DNA from: Thunnus maccoyii
Taxonomy: Eukaryota > Chordata > Actinopteri > Scombriformes > Scombridae
Length of the DNA stretch: 64,000 nucleotides
NCBI RefSeq assembly: GCF_910596095.1
Contig: NC_056552.1
Span: 17,371,111 to 17,435,110 of the forward strand
Direction: 5' to 3'
Position numbers and translations under genes: made by a program. The first letter of the stretch is position 1; every line of letters starts with the position of its first letter. Below are positions 37,197 through 48,800 of this stretch, in pieces. The notes under the pieces were generated by a model. That model ran no database searches. It saw nothing but the letters and a program-made list of their open reading frames with translations, and was not told the DNA's origin.

Positions 37197-40100
37197 ATGG
37201 CAAGAGCTACAAGTCAGCTGGTAAGTGTTGCAGCTTTAACGTGAATATCAGCTCGAAGCCGGTGCTCTAAATGTGCAGTGTGGCGGCTGTTTTGACAACA
37301 AATAGTTACCTCGGGCCTTCATGTTGAAGAGCGCTGCTAGCCGCAAAAGACCGTTTAACGTTAGCTCCCAGCTAATGTTGGCTAACACAACACTAAAGAT
37401 TTGCTACGTTACACTTGGCTTTATCGATGTTTAGAGGTTATTCAATTGATTTGGCGCCGACGTAGCACTTTATGTTAGTTTTATAGGATGTATTAACAGT
37501 TTCCTTTTGCTCAGTATCTGTTGGCTAATGTGAGCTAAACAGCTTCGCGCTTTCCCGAGCGATGCCACCGCTAGCTAAGCTAACAGTAGCTAGCCGTATT
37601 ACGTCCCACCTTTTCGGTTAGAAAGCTTTTAAAGTTAACGTTGTACAGTTCAATTGTCAACCTTTTACCTGTCACATTTCGAAAATAACGACAGCACACT
37701 AACTTTGCGTATGACTAAGTAACGTCCCCATGAAAGTGGCGATACGGGTTTTGAAGTTAGTTGTCTTGTTACCTGGCTCGCTAACGTTAACGCTGGCTAA
37801 TTTGCAGGCTGTAAGTTTATAACTCGCTGTCAGAGATGGCCGGCATTATTTGACAAGGCAGCAGGAGCTAACGTTAGCTTCCTAGCAGAGAAAGTTCGCA
37901 CAGGCCTGATGATGCCCGAGTACTCAGGGTTATGTTAACGTTAGCTGGCATTTTTCTATCAAACACTACACGGATGACTAATAGTAAATGGTCAGGAGAT
38001 AGTTATATGGCCAGTTGGCAACCATACAGTCAAGTCCGGATAAAGGCAGCTAAATGGCCACACCTTGGTTTTGAATGAGAAAAAGCTAGGCCAACTGAAC
38101 TAACGTTGACTTGAGTTGTAACCCGAACAGCAGAGTGTTATAGTAGTTCAGTAAGTTAAAAATAACTAAAGTTGGGAGAAGCACAAAACGAGTTATCTGA
38201 AAGCACAACCTGTCGCTGCTTATCTTTTGAGTCTTCAGCAATTATTTGATGGGTTTCTCACCAGTATTTTGTTAGCTGCCATGACAGTTTTGATCATGTA
38301 CATACAATCATCATGTACATGATCAAAGTTCAGTGCAGTTTGAGGTAGTAGGAACAGTTGTCACATGAAAACAGTAACTTGGACATAGTTGAGGGTGGAG
38401 GGTGGGACCACCAGGTCAGAAGCGGCTTCTTCAATAGTTGTTGCATGTCTTTATTAATTCTAGACTATGTTCCTTAAGTGGTCTCACTTTAAATTGCATG
38501 TCAAAGTTGATATCCCACCAAGAGTTTTTAGCTGCAGTAAATTTAATTTGGCGACCTTGGAAAGTGTGTCTACACTATATGGTCCAGATCCTCTAAACCC
38601 CATCTCTTCTACTGTCATGTACACATTTTCTGTAAAAAGGTTGGGTGATTGTTTGTTTTGTAGAGCATTATATCGTTTTTATTTTATATTCTGCTGTACC
38701 AGCAAATGTAAGAAATTGTATATATTATTTTTTGAAAATATTGAAATATTAATATTTTCTGTTTAATGCCTATCACTATTGTCATTTTATTTATTAATGG
38801 TGAAAATACATTAACATGGCAGTTCAAATTTCTGAACAGCAACTAGACAACATGACATTTTCTATAAATTGATGTTGTACACATTGATATTGGAAGCAGT
38901 TATCACAGTTGGTATATTCCAATATTTAGCCTCAAAGTTGCTGGACATTGTTGACTTGCCAGCACACCTGTTGTTAGTCATGATGAAGGGGACAAATCAT
39001 GCATTTACAGTAGTAGTGTTTGGGTGCATTAAATGGTGCTCTTTGATAGTTTGAAGCAAGGATGCACAGTCCCCAATAGTCCCCAAGTGATGATTCACTG
39101 TTTAAACCACATGTGGGCATGGCCTTTAAACAAGAACTCTAACTGCATCACCCTACTAACTGATGTTTTATGAATGCTCCCTCTCTCATTCCAGTATGAT
39201 GTTGTGCCCATTCAGCCCAGCGTTGTCATTTGTTCCTGCTCGCATCCATCAATGGTAAGAAACCACCCTGACTCCTGCTCGCCACTTGCTATCCCAGGCG
39301 CAAGCAGTAGCCACTGTCCCAGCATGGAGGGCTCGGCCTCAGGGGCCCGTGCTGTAGGAGCGTCTGCCAGCAGCCAGGGCGCAGACCTCCGCACACAGCC
39401 GGCCGCTCAGGCCCCTCAGCCACGCAAGAAGAAACCAGAGGACTTCAGATTCGGCAAGATACTGGGAGAGGGCTCCTTCTCGACGGTATATACCATGCAT
39501 TCCACTTAGCTTTTGAATTATACCTGGATAGATGTTGCTACATGCTAGCATTCCTTTGATTAATGTACTTGGATGAGTCATCTTCGATTCATTTGAGGTG
39601 AATTGACAAGACAGACCTTAAGAGTTACTAAGTTTTCTCTTAAGTCTGACATGAAAGTAATATACCATGTTGTATTTCTTTCTTATTTTCTCTCAAGGTT
39701 GTCCTGGCAAGAGAGCAGGTAACGGGGAAAGAATTTGCAAGTAAGTAGTAATCCACCAACTTTTGCTTAATGTGGCGAATTACATTTAATTATCAAGATT
39801 GAAAAGTTGTGTTGTGTATTCTTACTACTTTACTTACTCTATTTTCTTTCTTTTTCCTCTTCTCCAGTTAAGATTTTAGAGAAGCGGCATATTATGAAGG
39901 AGAACAAAGCCCAGTACGTGAAAAGAGAAAGGGATTTGATGTCAAATCTAGAACACCCATTCTTCGTCAAGCTCTACTTCACATTTCAAGATGATGAGAA
40001 GTTGTGTATCCTTTAACAAATTCAATTTGTCAAGGCATGTTTTATATTAATAACCTACCAGTTGTTTTGCATAGATGTCTTGTAATCACAGTGATCCTTA

Positions 40101-43100
40101 ACTAGCTTTTCTTAGATTTTGGTCTCAGCTACGCTAAGAATGGAGAGCTCCTGAAATACATTCGCAAAATTGGTTCATTTGATGAGACCTGCACTAGATT
40201 CTACTCAGCTGAAATAGTTTGTGCTCTAGAATACTTACACAATAAGGGGATAATACATAGGTAAGACTTTCTGACTTTTTGCATTTTTCTTAATATAATT
40301 TTCAAACCTTGTAAAGTGTTTTTTTTTTTCCTTCATATAATTTACAACCCGTTCTGTTCATTTCAGAGATCTGAAACCAGAGAATATTCTTCTGAGTGAA
40401 GAGATGCACATCCAGATAACAGATTTTGGAACAGCAAAACAGTTATCATCAGACAGTAAGCAAGGTACAACCACAGTCAGAATGTTGGGGGTTCGATCCC
40501 CGACGCCTCCTGTCCACATGTTGAAGTGTGGGCAGATATTGAACCCCAATTTGTTCCCAATGGTTGTTCCAGCACCTTACATGGTAGCTTGCCGCCGTGT
40601 GTGTGTGTGCGTGCGCGTGAGTGTGAATGGGTGAACAGAAACATTGTAAAGTGCTGTGGATAAAAGTGCTATATAAATGCAGCCATTTACCATTAACATA
40701 AAGTATAACAGGTGTATTAGTGCCATGAATTAGGCATTTTACCTTTTGTGAGCAGTATAAATGTATTCATGTCTTTTTATCATTTATTTTCATTGTTTGG
40801 CAGCGAGAGCAAACTCCTTTGTTGGAACAGCACAGTATGTGTCTCCAGAGCTGCTAACGGAGAAATCAGCCTGCAAGAGGTAATCAGGTTTAGTCATCCT
40901 GCAACTCATACAGTTGCTAATCATTGTTTTCATGTTGTGTCAGATAAGCCTGGCATCAGATCACTAAGTTTATTTCTCTAACTTTGTTCCTTTTTTTTTT
41001 TTTTTCTTAGCTCTGACCTCTGGGCCTTGGGATGTATTATCTATCAGCTGGTGGCTGGTTTACCACCGTTCAGAGCTGGGTAAGTATAAAGGGATGTTGT
41101 TGTCACAGCTCAGTTAATGGTCATTAATTCATGCTCTTATAATGGCCAATCAGGGGTGCTCTGGTAATCAAAGTGTTAGGGCGCATACCACATAACCATT
41201 TGATTCCGGCTCAGGGACCATTGTTGCATGTCGTTCCTCTCTTGTCTCTCTCGCTTTCTCTCCCCATACTTCCTGTCTCTCTATACGATGACTGTCAGAT
41301 AAAGGCACAAACACCCAAAAATAACTGTGGGGAAAAACTTTAATTTTCAGTGTTATTTCAAGTGCAACAAATACTAGACTTGAGAATAAATTTGCTGTAG
41401 TTCTATCAGTCTAGTAAACAACATTTCACTTGATACCCTCCCTTAACAGTTTTATTTTTTTGCCTTTCCTCTTGTGTTTCATACAATTATGTAGAAATGA
41501 GTACCTAATATTCCAGAAGATCATAAAGCTGGAGTATGAATTCCCAGAGAAATTCTTCCCAAGAGCCAAGGATCTTGTCAAACAGCTTTTGGTAGGTCGT
41601 CATATGCAATAATTCATACATGTAAGATACAATGAAATGTAACTTTGGAAATTTATTTGTTAAATGAGTTATCTGTGCCAGTGTTATTTACAGGGAAGTG
41701 CTTTTACACTGAATGAAAACACATCATATCTGTTTTTCCTTCAGTCACTGGACCCCTCAAAGCGGATTGGGTGTGAGGAGATGGGAGGGTATGACCCTTT
41801 GAAGCAGCACCCCTTCTTTGACACCATCTCCTGGAGTGACCTACACCTACAGACACCCCCCAAGCTGACCCCGTACCTGCCAGCCATGTCTGAGGATGAT
41901 GAGGACTGCTATGGAAACGTGAGATATTTTATTTCTCTTTTTTTGTCTATTGTTTGCTTATTCAAGGGCAGACATAAGTTGGGATGTCTTGTTGAAACAC
42001 ACGTTTCCCACATAAACCTTCTACAAACCACAGATCCTCAGTCAAACATCACCTATCTTATTTCCAACCTCAGTACGACGACCTCCTGAGCCAATTCAGC
42101 AACATGCAGGTGGCCCAGTCCAGCTCATCACACTCCCTGTCACCACACGAATCCACGCCCCCACAAAGGTCCAGCAGCAACATTGAGCAGTACATCCACG
42201 ACCTGGACAACAACTCCTTTGAGCTGGACCTGCAGTTCACTGAAGAGGAGAAGCTGCTATTGCTGGACAAACAAACCACTGGAAACCCCTGGTAAACCCC
42301 TGACGATTGACGATCTGTTTGTGTGTCCGTTTATATCTGAATCCTTCTCGCATTGAAGTCTTGTGCATGTCCAAAAAATGTGAAACTAAGTTAACTTTAA
42401 TTATAATGTTATAGACAAGTATTTGTGTAGCTGTTAATGCATATTTGTTGTTGATGAATGAGTGTAAAGGAGAGGGTTGTTGGTAATCTGCTTTTGCTTA
42501 ATTACACAGGCACCAGTTTGTTGAGAATAACCTGATCCTGAAAATGGGCCCAGTGGACAAACGAAAGGTGGGTGAATTCTTGCCCATATAATTTGTTTTT
42601 TCATATTTATTGTATATTCAAAAATTTAGGAAGTTCAAACTTATAGCTTTAGAGTTTTCTGCCAACTAGACTATACAGTAGCTGTGTTTTTGATAGCTTC
42701 AAAGTACAATGTGGACAGGTTTTCCAGTTGGCTCATCAGTTGAGTTTTGCTCTGACTGCTGGCATATAGAAAGTAAAGGGGAATTCCCTGCTGTGGAGAG
42801 GAAAGTGTCATGGCCTCATAGCCCCCTCTGTTGGTGAACTAATGTCTCGAGACGTGTGGCATTCCATTGCAGGGTCTGTTTGCTCGACGGAGACAGCTGC
42901 TTCTCACTGAAGGACCACACCTGTACTACGTGGATCCTGTCAACAAGGTCCTGAAAGGGGAGATTCCTTGGTCCCTAGAGCTACGCCCTGAGGCCAAGAA
43001 CTTCAAAACCTTCTTTGTTCACACGGTACATGACTATTTCCGATGTCTGTCCGGCATATTTTTCTCCAGCAACATGCTGATACTTGCCCAAAGTTTAGAA

Positions 43101-43280
43101 TCTCTCCTCATATGTGGTTTACTTTTTTTTTTAATATTGTTTTTTCCTTTCTTGTGATGTTTGTAGCCTAACCGAACATACTATTTGATGGACCCCAGCG
43201 GAAATGCTGACAGATGGTGCAAGAAGATCCAGGAAGTGTGGAGAAAGATCTATCAAAGGCACCAAAACCCCGGCCTATAG
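37197..43280 (+). CDS. pdpk1: PDPK1, 3-phosphoinositide-dependent protein kinase 1
   Basis: This master kinase phosphorylates the activation loop of AKT, S6K, SGK, PKC and other AGC kinases at the membrane (family knowledge). Fourteen exons join to 565 aa (human 556): 37197-37220, 39195-39485, 39698-39740, 39868-40005, 40116-40260, 40367-40464, 40804-40879, 41011-41079, 41495-41591, 41745-41918, 42074-42291, 42510-42567, 42873-43025 and 43167-43280. The start MARATSQL is conserved. The kinase domain covers about 92-352, with the glycine loop GEGSFS, catalytic lysine K121 (AIKIL), HRD aspartate D215, DFG aspartate D233 and activation-loop S251, equal to human S241 ([16 protein letters not shown]). 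The PH domain lies in the last 110 residues ([20 protein letters not shown], then [11 protein letters not shown]). The 2 kb first intron is rich in GTTAGC motifs, and two later introns hold SINEs. Confidence 0.98.
38289..38327. repeat. Perfect 15-bp inverted repeat with 9-base loop
   Basis: TTTGATCATGTACAT (38289-38303) and its exact reverse complement ATGTACATGATCAAA (38313-38327) flank a 9-base spacer in pdpk1 intron 1. Each arm itself contains the palindromes TGATCA and ATGTACAT. Confidence 0.85.
40470..40692 (+). mobile_element. tRNA-derived SINE in pdpk1 intron 6
   Basis: A clear RNA polymerase III B-box, GGGTTCGATCCCC, lies at about 40489-40501. The tail reads 'gtaaagtgctgtggataaaagtgctatataaatgcagccatttacc', which I recognise as a common teleost SINE 3' end. 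The A-box head is absent because the element begins almost at the splice donor (40465). A (GT)n stretch lies at 40598-40625. Confidence 0.8.
41150..41330 (+). mobile_element. tRNA-derived SINE in pdpk1 intron 8
   Basis: The tRNA-like head is degenerate ('ttgattccggctcaggg' as B-box). It is followed by 'accattgttgcatgtcgttcctctc', a CT-rich middle and a 'cagataaaggcacaaa' tail. It belongs to the same family as the copies at 20555-20665 and 57430-57592. Confidence 0.8.
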
Positions 43281-45420
43281 GAGCACAGTTCCTCCTGTGG
43301 CCACTCCTCTTTAGCTCTGAGGCCAATCACTGAGCAGAGTAACACCCTCTTTAGTGCCCTTCATCACCGCAATGTAAACAAACTCTTAGAGACGCTGGCA
43401 TCTAGACCTTGTTTGTTTTCCTGAGTAGAACATGGGGAAAAATACAACTTTGGATTCAGGGTTGCTTTGCTTGTTCTTTGTGCTCTCTGTGAGGCTTCTA
43501 TTGCATTTTTCCATGTATGGATGATAAGACTACCACCATGCACATCTGCTTTTTGTACATTCTGCAGGGGGGAAAGAGAATGGCAAGCTTGTGTGTAGAG
43601 GGACACAAGCTTGGGTACCGCTAGGACTATCTCAAATGCAAGGACTGGTTTCCTGCTTCAATGATACCATAACACAAAATCTAGCTTTTGTGAACCAGAG
43701 CCTATCCTGATATCTTTAATTAAACCATATCCTAATCCTACATCATATGTGCAAGCTGTAGTCAGCCCCACTTCTACTGCATATACTCCATAGTTGTAAC
43801 AGATACTGTAAGCTGATTCAGTCTCACACGTTTACCAAACTCAAATCCTATATATATTTTTGTCAGAGCCCAAATATTCCCACGGTATTTGAGTTGTTTT
43901 TTTAGTCTCTTGGTACTTGCTTATTGCAGTCCAATTAAGGTCTCGATGTAACAAAGCAGAGTGCCGGTCTGCAGTGAGACATGGGTCTGAATCAGTCTCT
44001 GTATAAGTGTGAGCCTTCCATAGCCGTTACTGAGGATGTATTGCTAACAGGGGGCGGGTAAACATGCCACTAGCTTGTACTTCCTAATCATAACTTGCTT
44101 ATCTTTCCTGCATGGCCAGTTTTGTAGCTCAGCCTTGTCCGCTTCTCTCTCCTAGGGCACTGGAGATATAGTTTATTCAAGTTTAAAGGTGGGTATTTTT
44201 GACTGCATTGGCAACCATAGCGAATATTATTGGATGATTTGGCTGTTCTGTACCATTCACTGGCTATTTCTTTGTGGTGTGAATTCTTCAATTTCTTTTT
44301 TTTTTTTTTTTCTTTCTTTCTTTTTTCTTTTTTTTTGGTGGGATAGTCTGCTCATCTTCAGTACGTCCTATTGAAAACAAAATCTTATGTGCTGACCACC
44401 CCATGCTGAACAGAAAACCTTCATCAACAGTGATACATACACATACTATCATTCTCGGAAGCAATCACAGTAAAGCTTTTGTCCCTGGACAAGATGGCAG
44501 AACTGCCTCATCGGGCTCACTGGCTCGTCGTCTTTTTTTTTTTTTTCCATTCTGATGTTTGGCCCAATAGAAATTAAAGCGATTGATTTAACTTGTGCTC
44601 TTGTTTTAGCAATATGTATTATCATAATGCTTTTAATTTTTGACATATTACCTTAAGGTCCTATCCAAAGGTCCTCTTCCTTCAGCTGAGTCTGTGTGTG
44701 CAGTGTGTGACTGGAGTATAGGTGAATAGGACCCTCTGGCCCTGGGGCCCAGGGCTCAATGTGGTTGGATGTCAGTTAAAGGATATCTATCTGATCCAAA
44801 TAACCGATGAAATTGCTGTATCTGTCTATAAAGTTGAGGAAACGCTCATGAGAAGCGTTTGCCTCTAGTTAGAAAAATTGTATGAATCAAGTTGATGGCA
44901 GTCGGTTACATTGTGTATGGAATACTCTACCTGGCTTGTAACTGACTAGAACTGTGATGTACAGATGATGTATTATTAAAATCTGAAGCAAGTAATGCAA
45001 TGATATTAGGATACAGTTTTTGTATTTTTATTCTTGTATAAGGTTATTTGATGGCTATTGTCTAGCCTCTAGTTCATTCTGTGTTATTTAAATTCTAATA
45101 TATGAATCATATTTGGATTGAAGTCATGTTCAGGGGCCATGTTGTGTATGTATTGAGATGTAAAGCCTTTGAATGTGAATAATTATTGTAAACTATAATA
45201 TTTTACAGCTTTTTTCTTACTATATCATACATTTTCTATTTGCTCAGTGATTTAATCATATTCTGATAATTTAATGAATCTGTTCATTCTCTCTCTGATT
45301 ATTTGTGCGCTAGGTCAGTAGATGTTGAATGATGAATTTTCCACTTAATGCTTGGTAGTCCAGTAATTAAAGCATGTAGGGATTTAGGCATACAAATAAA
45401 GCCACGTGTCCTGTCTTCTG
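43281..45420 (+). other. pdpk1 3' untranslated region
   Basis: A long non-coding stretch follows the stop. T-rich tracts at 44296-44336 and 44530-44547 are included. A plausible end is AATAAAGCC at about 45396. No open frame of note was seen. A closer earlier signal (AATTAAAGCG near 44571) might give a shorter form. Confidence 0.6.
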
Positions 45421-45899
45421 TTGACAACCACAGTCATGACACAGTAAAAGCAGCAGCATTCAGTGGCAATGGCATCTCACATTTTTGCAGCATGTAAATA
45501 AAGTACCGGCCCATTATCAATGTTTTTGTGTCGTGGAAATTACTACTCCCAAAATACACATTTTAAATGCACAGAAGAGCGCCTTAAAAAAGCTGGTCGG
45601 TCTTGTTAAAGGAGCTTTCATGACATTTCCAGTTTCTCACAATCTAGAGCTCATAGCTCTATATGGAAAGGCGTCTGTAGATGAACCCGAGGAGGACGTC
45701 TTCTCTCTGAAATAATTTATGCAAGTGTCAGCCAGCGCCGCTGTAGCAGGTTAGTTAGTAGGAGTGGCTGAGGAGCTGGCAGCCTGTTTTGCATGAATCG
45801 TGGACTCCCAAGTTTAGAGGCTGCAGCTTCAGATATTTCCTGTCAGCCGCACAGACAGACAGACAGCCGAGGCGAGGGCGGAGGAGACGAGGAGAGGAG

Positions 45900-48800
45900 A
45901 TGGCAGAGAACAGCTCCGAGACGAGCGGCTCCGTTCACCGGAGATGTTTCACCCATTCTCCGGCGGAGAGAAACACTTCATCCGGTGTCGGTGCATCGAA
46001 ATGGATCCGACTAAACGTCGGGGGGACGTATTTTCTAACAACGAGACAGACGCTGTGTCGAGATCCAAAATCATTTCTGTACAGACTGAGCCAAGCTGAC
46101 CCCGAGCTCGACTCCGACAAGGTAAATGCTAAGCTAGTCGAGCTAGTTAGCAGTAGCACTTTATTTAGGAGCGCAGCTGGTTAACTAAAATTTTATTTTA
46201 CGCAAAATTACTTTGTATTTGCTTACAGCATTTTTTGTAAACTAGGCTGGCTGATGACTTCGCTTAACAGCTTGTTTAATTAAATCCCCAGCCTTCTGAA
46301 AATGAGTGTTTATTCAGATAAATGAGGCTAACTCGGTTTTTTTGTGGCTAGCTAGCATTAGCACGCTAAGCTAGCAAGATTCCGACAGTCACCACATGAC
46401 ATACGATCTTTGCTATTAGCTCATGTGTGTCTCTATAAGATACGGTCTTGTTGTTACCTGAATGTTATTTAAAGTGTTGAATCTTAACTAAATTACTATA
46501 GTGTTTAAACTGTTTTTTGCAGCTTTCACAGTAGTTGGAAACTTTGCCCAAACCGAGGCCGTTGCATTGCGCTGCACTCATCCAGGTGTCAGATGTCAAG
46601 TAGTGACAGCAACCAAATGTGTCTTAAGTAGTCATCATAAAATAATGTTACATGTTTTACTTTAAACCTAGTTCTGGATATGACTGTTGGTGCTATAATG
46701 TAGTATTGAATCTAAACTGTGGGGGACTGTATGGTGGGTTATTCCACTTTGCATTTCAGCTCAAAGAAGAAAGTTTTATCAGTTTTAATAGTAATTGTGC
46801 AGTAGCATGATATCTGAGTAACCAATATCTCAAACGCATTTCAGTTTCATATCATATTGGCATGCTATTGATAAGACTATCCACCTATTCTGGCCCTTAC
46901 AGATGATTGCATTGTCTACAGGCATTAGTGCTATAATTAACAACTAAATGACCTACACATATAAAACTTTATTGCTCGATCAATTCGTGTTTTTTTTCCT
47001 CCCTCTCTCTTGGGAGTAGTCTGTTACTTGGCTCTGTTTGCTCTGCAGTAATCAGCCTCTGTGCTGGTGGTGAGGCTCCCTTAATGAGTACACAAGTCAT
47101 TGCCAAGTGGGGTGAGGTGCTGCTGACAAACTGAGAGCTCGGGATGAAGTCACTCATCTCCCTGAATGGCCTCAATGCTCCAGAAAGCAGGCTTCTCTTG
47201 TTTGTCCATCTGCCAGTTTTAACAGCAATGTGTGTGCTTAAAGCCCCCCCCCCAGCACTGCCAAACACAATGTATTAGTGTCTGTATGCATAGTGTAATG
47301 TGCTCTGTTTTTTCGTTGTTCATTTTACTGCCCCATTATTCATTGTTTTCATCTACTTGCACATTTTAATCTTCACCCCTGCCCTCCCCTTTGTGCTAAG
47401 CTGAGCCCATGGCTCATCTCGTATTTTCATGCAAATATCTTAATCTCTAAATAATCAGCTTGCTATTTTGTCAGTTTATCCTCCCATGAGCATCAGCTCA
47501 GTCCATCTCAATCCCTTGTCTTAAGTGCGTATCAGAATCTCAAGCCATTACCGTACCTCTCTTCTGCAGGCATTCTGGTTTCAGATAGCTCTCACTAAAG
47601 GACAGGTTATTATTAGATATTATTTCACCTGCAACTGCTTCTCAAACTATATACACTGACATCATTTCATCTTTTTCACAACTGAGCCAAGAAGGCCATG
47701 GTTTTTTTGCATCGCACAAAGCTGCATGTGAAAAGGAAGCTCGTCAGAGTGACAGATCGTTGAAGGGCTCTGTTTTTTGGACGAACGCATTATTGTATTT
47801 CACAAGGAAATGAATGGTTCAGTTCTCAGTCACGCAGGCTGACGTGCTTCAGCAGGACTCTTGAGGAGAACTGCATTATTCATGTTGTTGACTGGGGCCT
47901 GTTTTGCACATTTGGGCAAACCAGGGAGAAAGTGGAGGAAGTGCTGTCACGTGCACGCCCATAACAGCTGACAGTCTTTTATTCATAAGTCTTTTTTTTT
48001 TTAAGTGTTTATCCCGGCCTTGACCAATGCCTTTCATTGCTGTCATGTTCGCGTGATATTGTTGTTACTAGTTTTGTAAGGCTTAAGCGACTAATTCACA
48101 CTGCAAGATCCTAAGCAGATGTCTCTCTCAAAATGATCTGTTGTCCTATCAACGAGCTGAGAGATGCACATCAATGGGTATTTATCCCTTTGGCAGACTC
48201 CTCCTCTCAAACTGCTCAGCTCAGGACCACTTAAGTAGAGATCCAGCTTTGGAGCTTGGAGAACTGCATCAATTTTTCAAGCAACCCCATCACAAAGGAT
48301 TCTTGTTCCTTCAACATCTTATTCTTTTCATATTCATATCCATTTGCTGCCCTGAAGAAGTTCTCTCTGCAGCATGTGTGAGAGAAATATGGCCACATTT
48401 AATTCTGGATTCAGGTTGTATGTCATGCCTGAGCACACTGTGGGAGGCAACGTAAATATTTAACGTTGATATCGTCTCCTCTTGCTCCATCTTCTCACAA
48501 GTAAGTACTCAACAGGACACTGCAGAGCGCAATTGGCAAATCAGGTGTGACTCTAGACTGATCTTATCGGCTTTATCAGCCCAATGAAAGTTTGTCCACA
48601 GGAACCAGGCGCCAATAGATCAATAGATCATAGCCTTGTGTTGCAGTAAATTACAATGATGCCAACTGGAACACTACTCTACATCATCTACATCATTTCA
48701 CTTCTAGCTTCCTTTTCTATCGCAGTTCACATTTCTGCCTCTACCTGGCAAGCAGTGAATTCCTGGCTCACCAACCGTTGAACTACATAACTGCCTCTCA

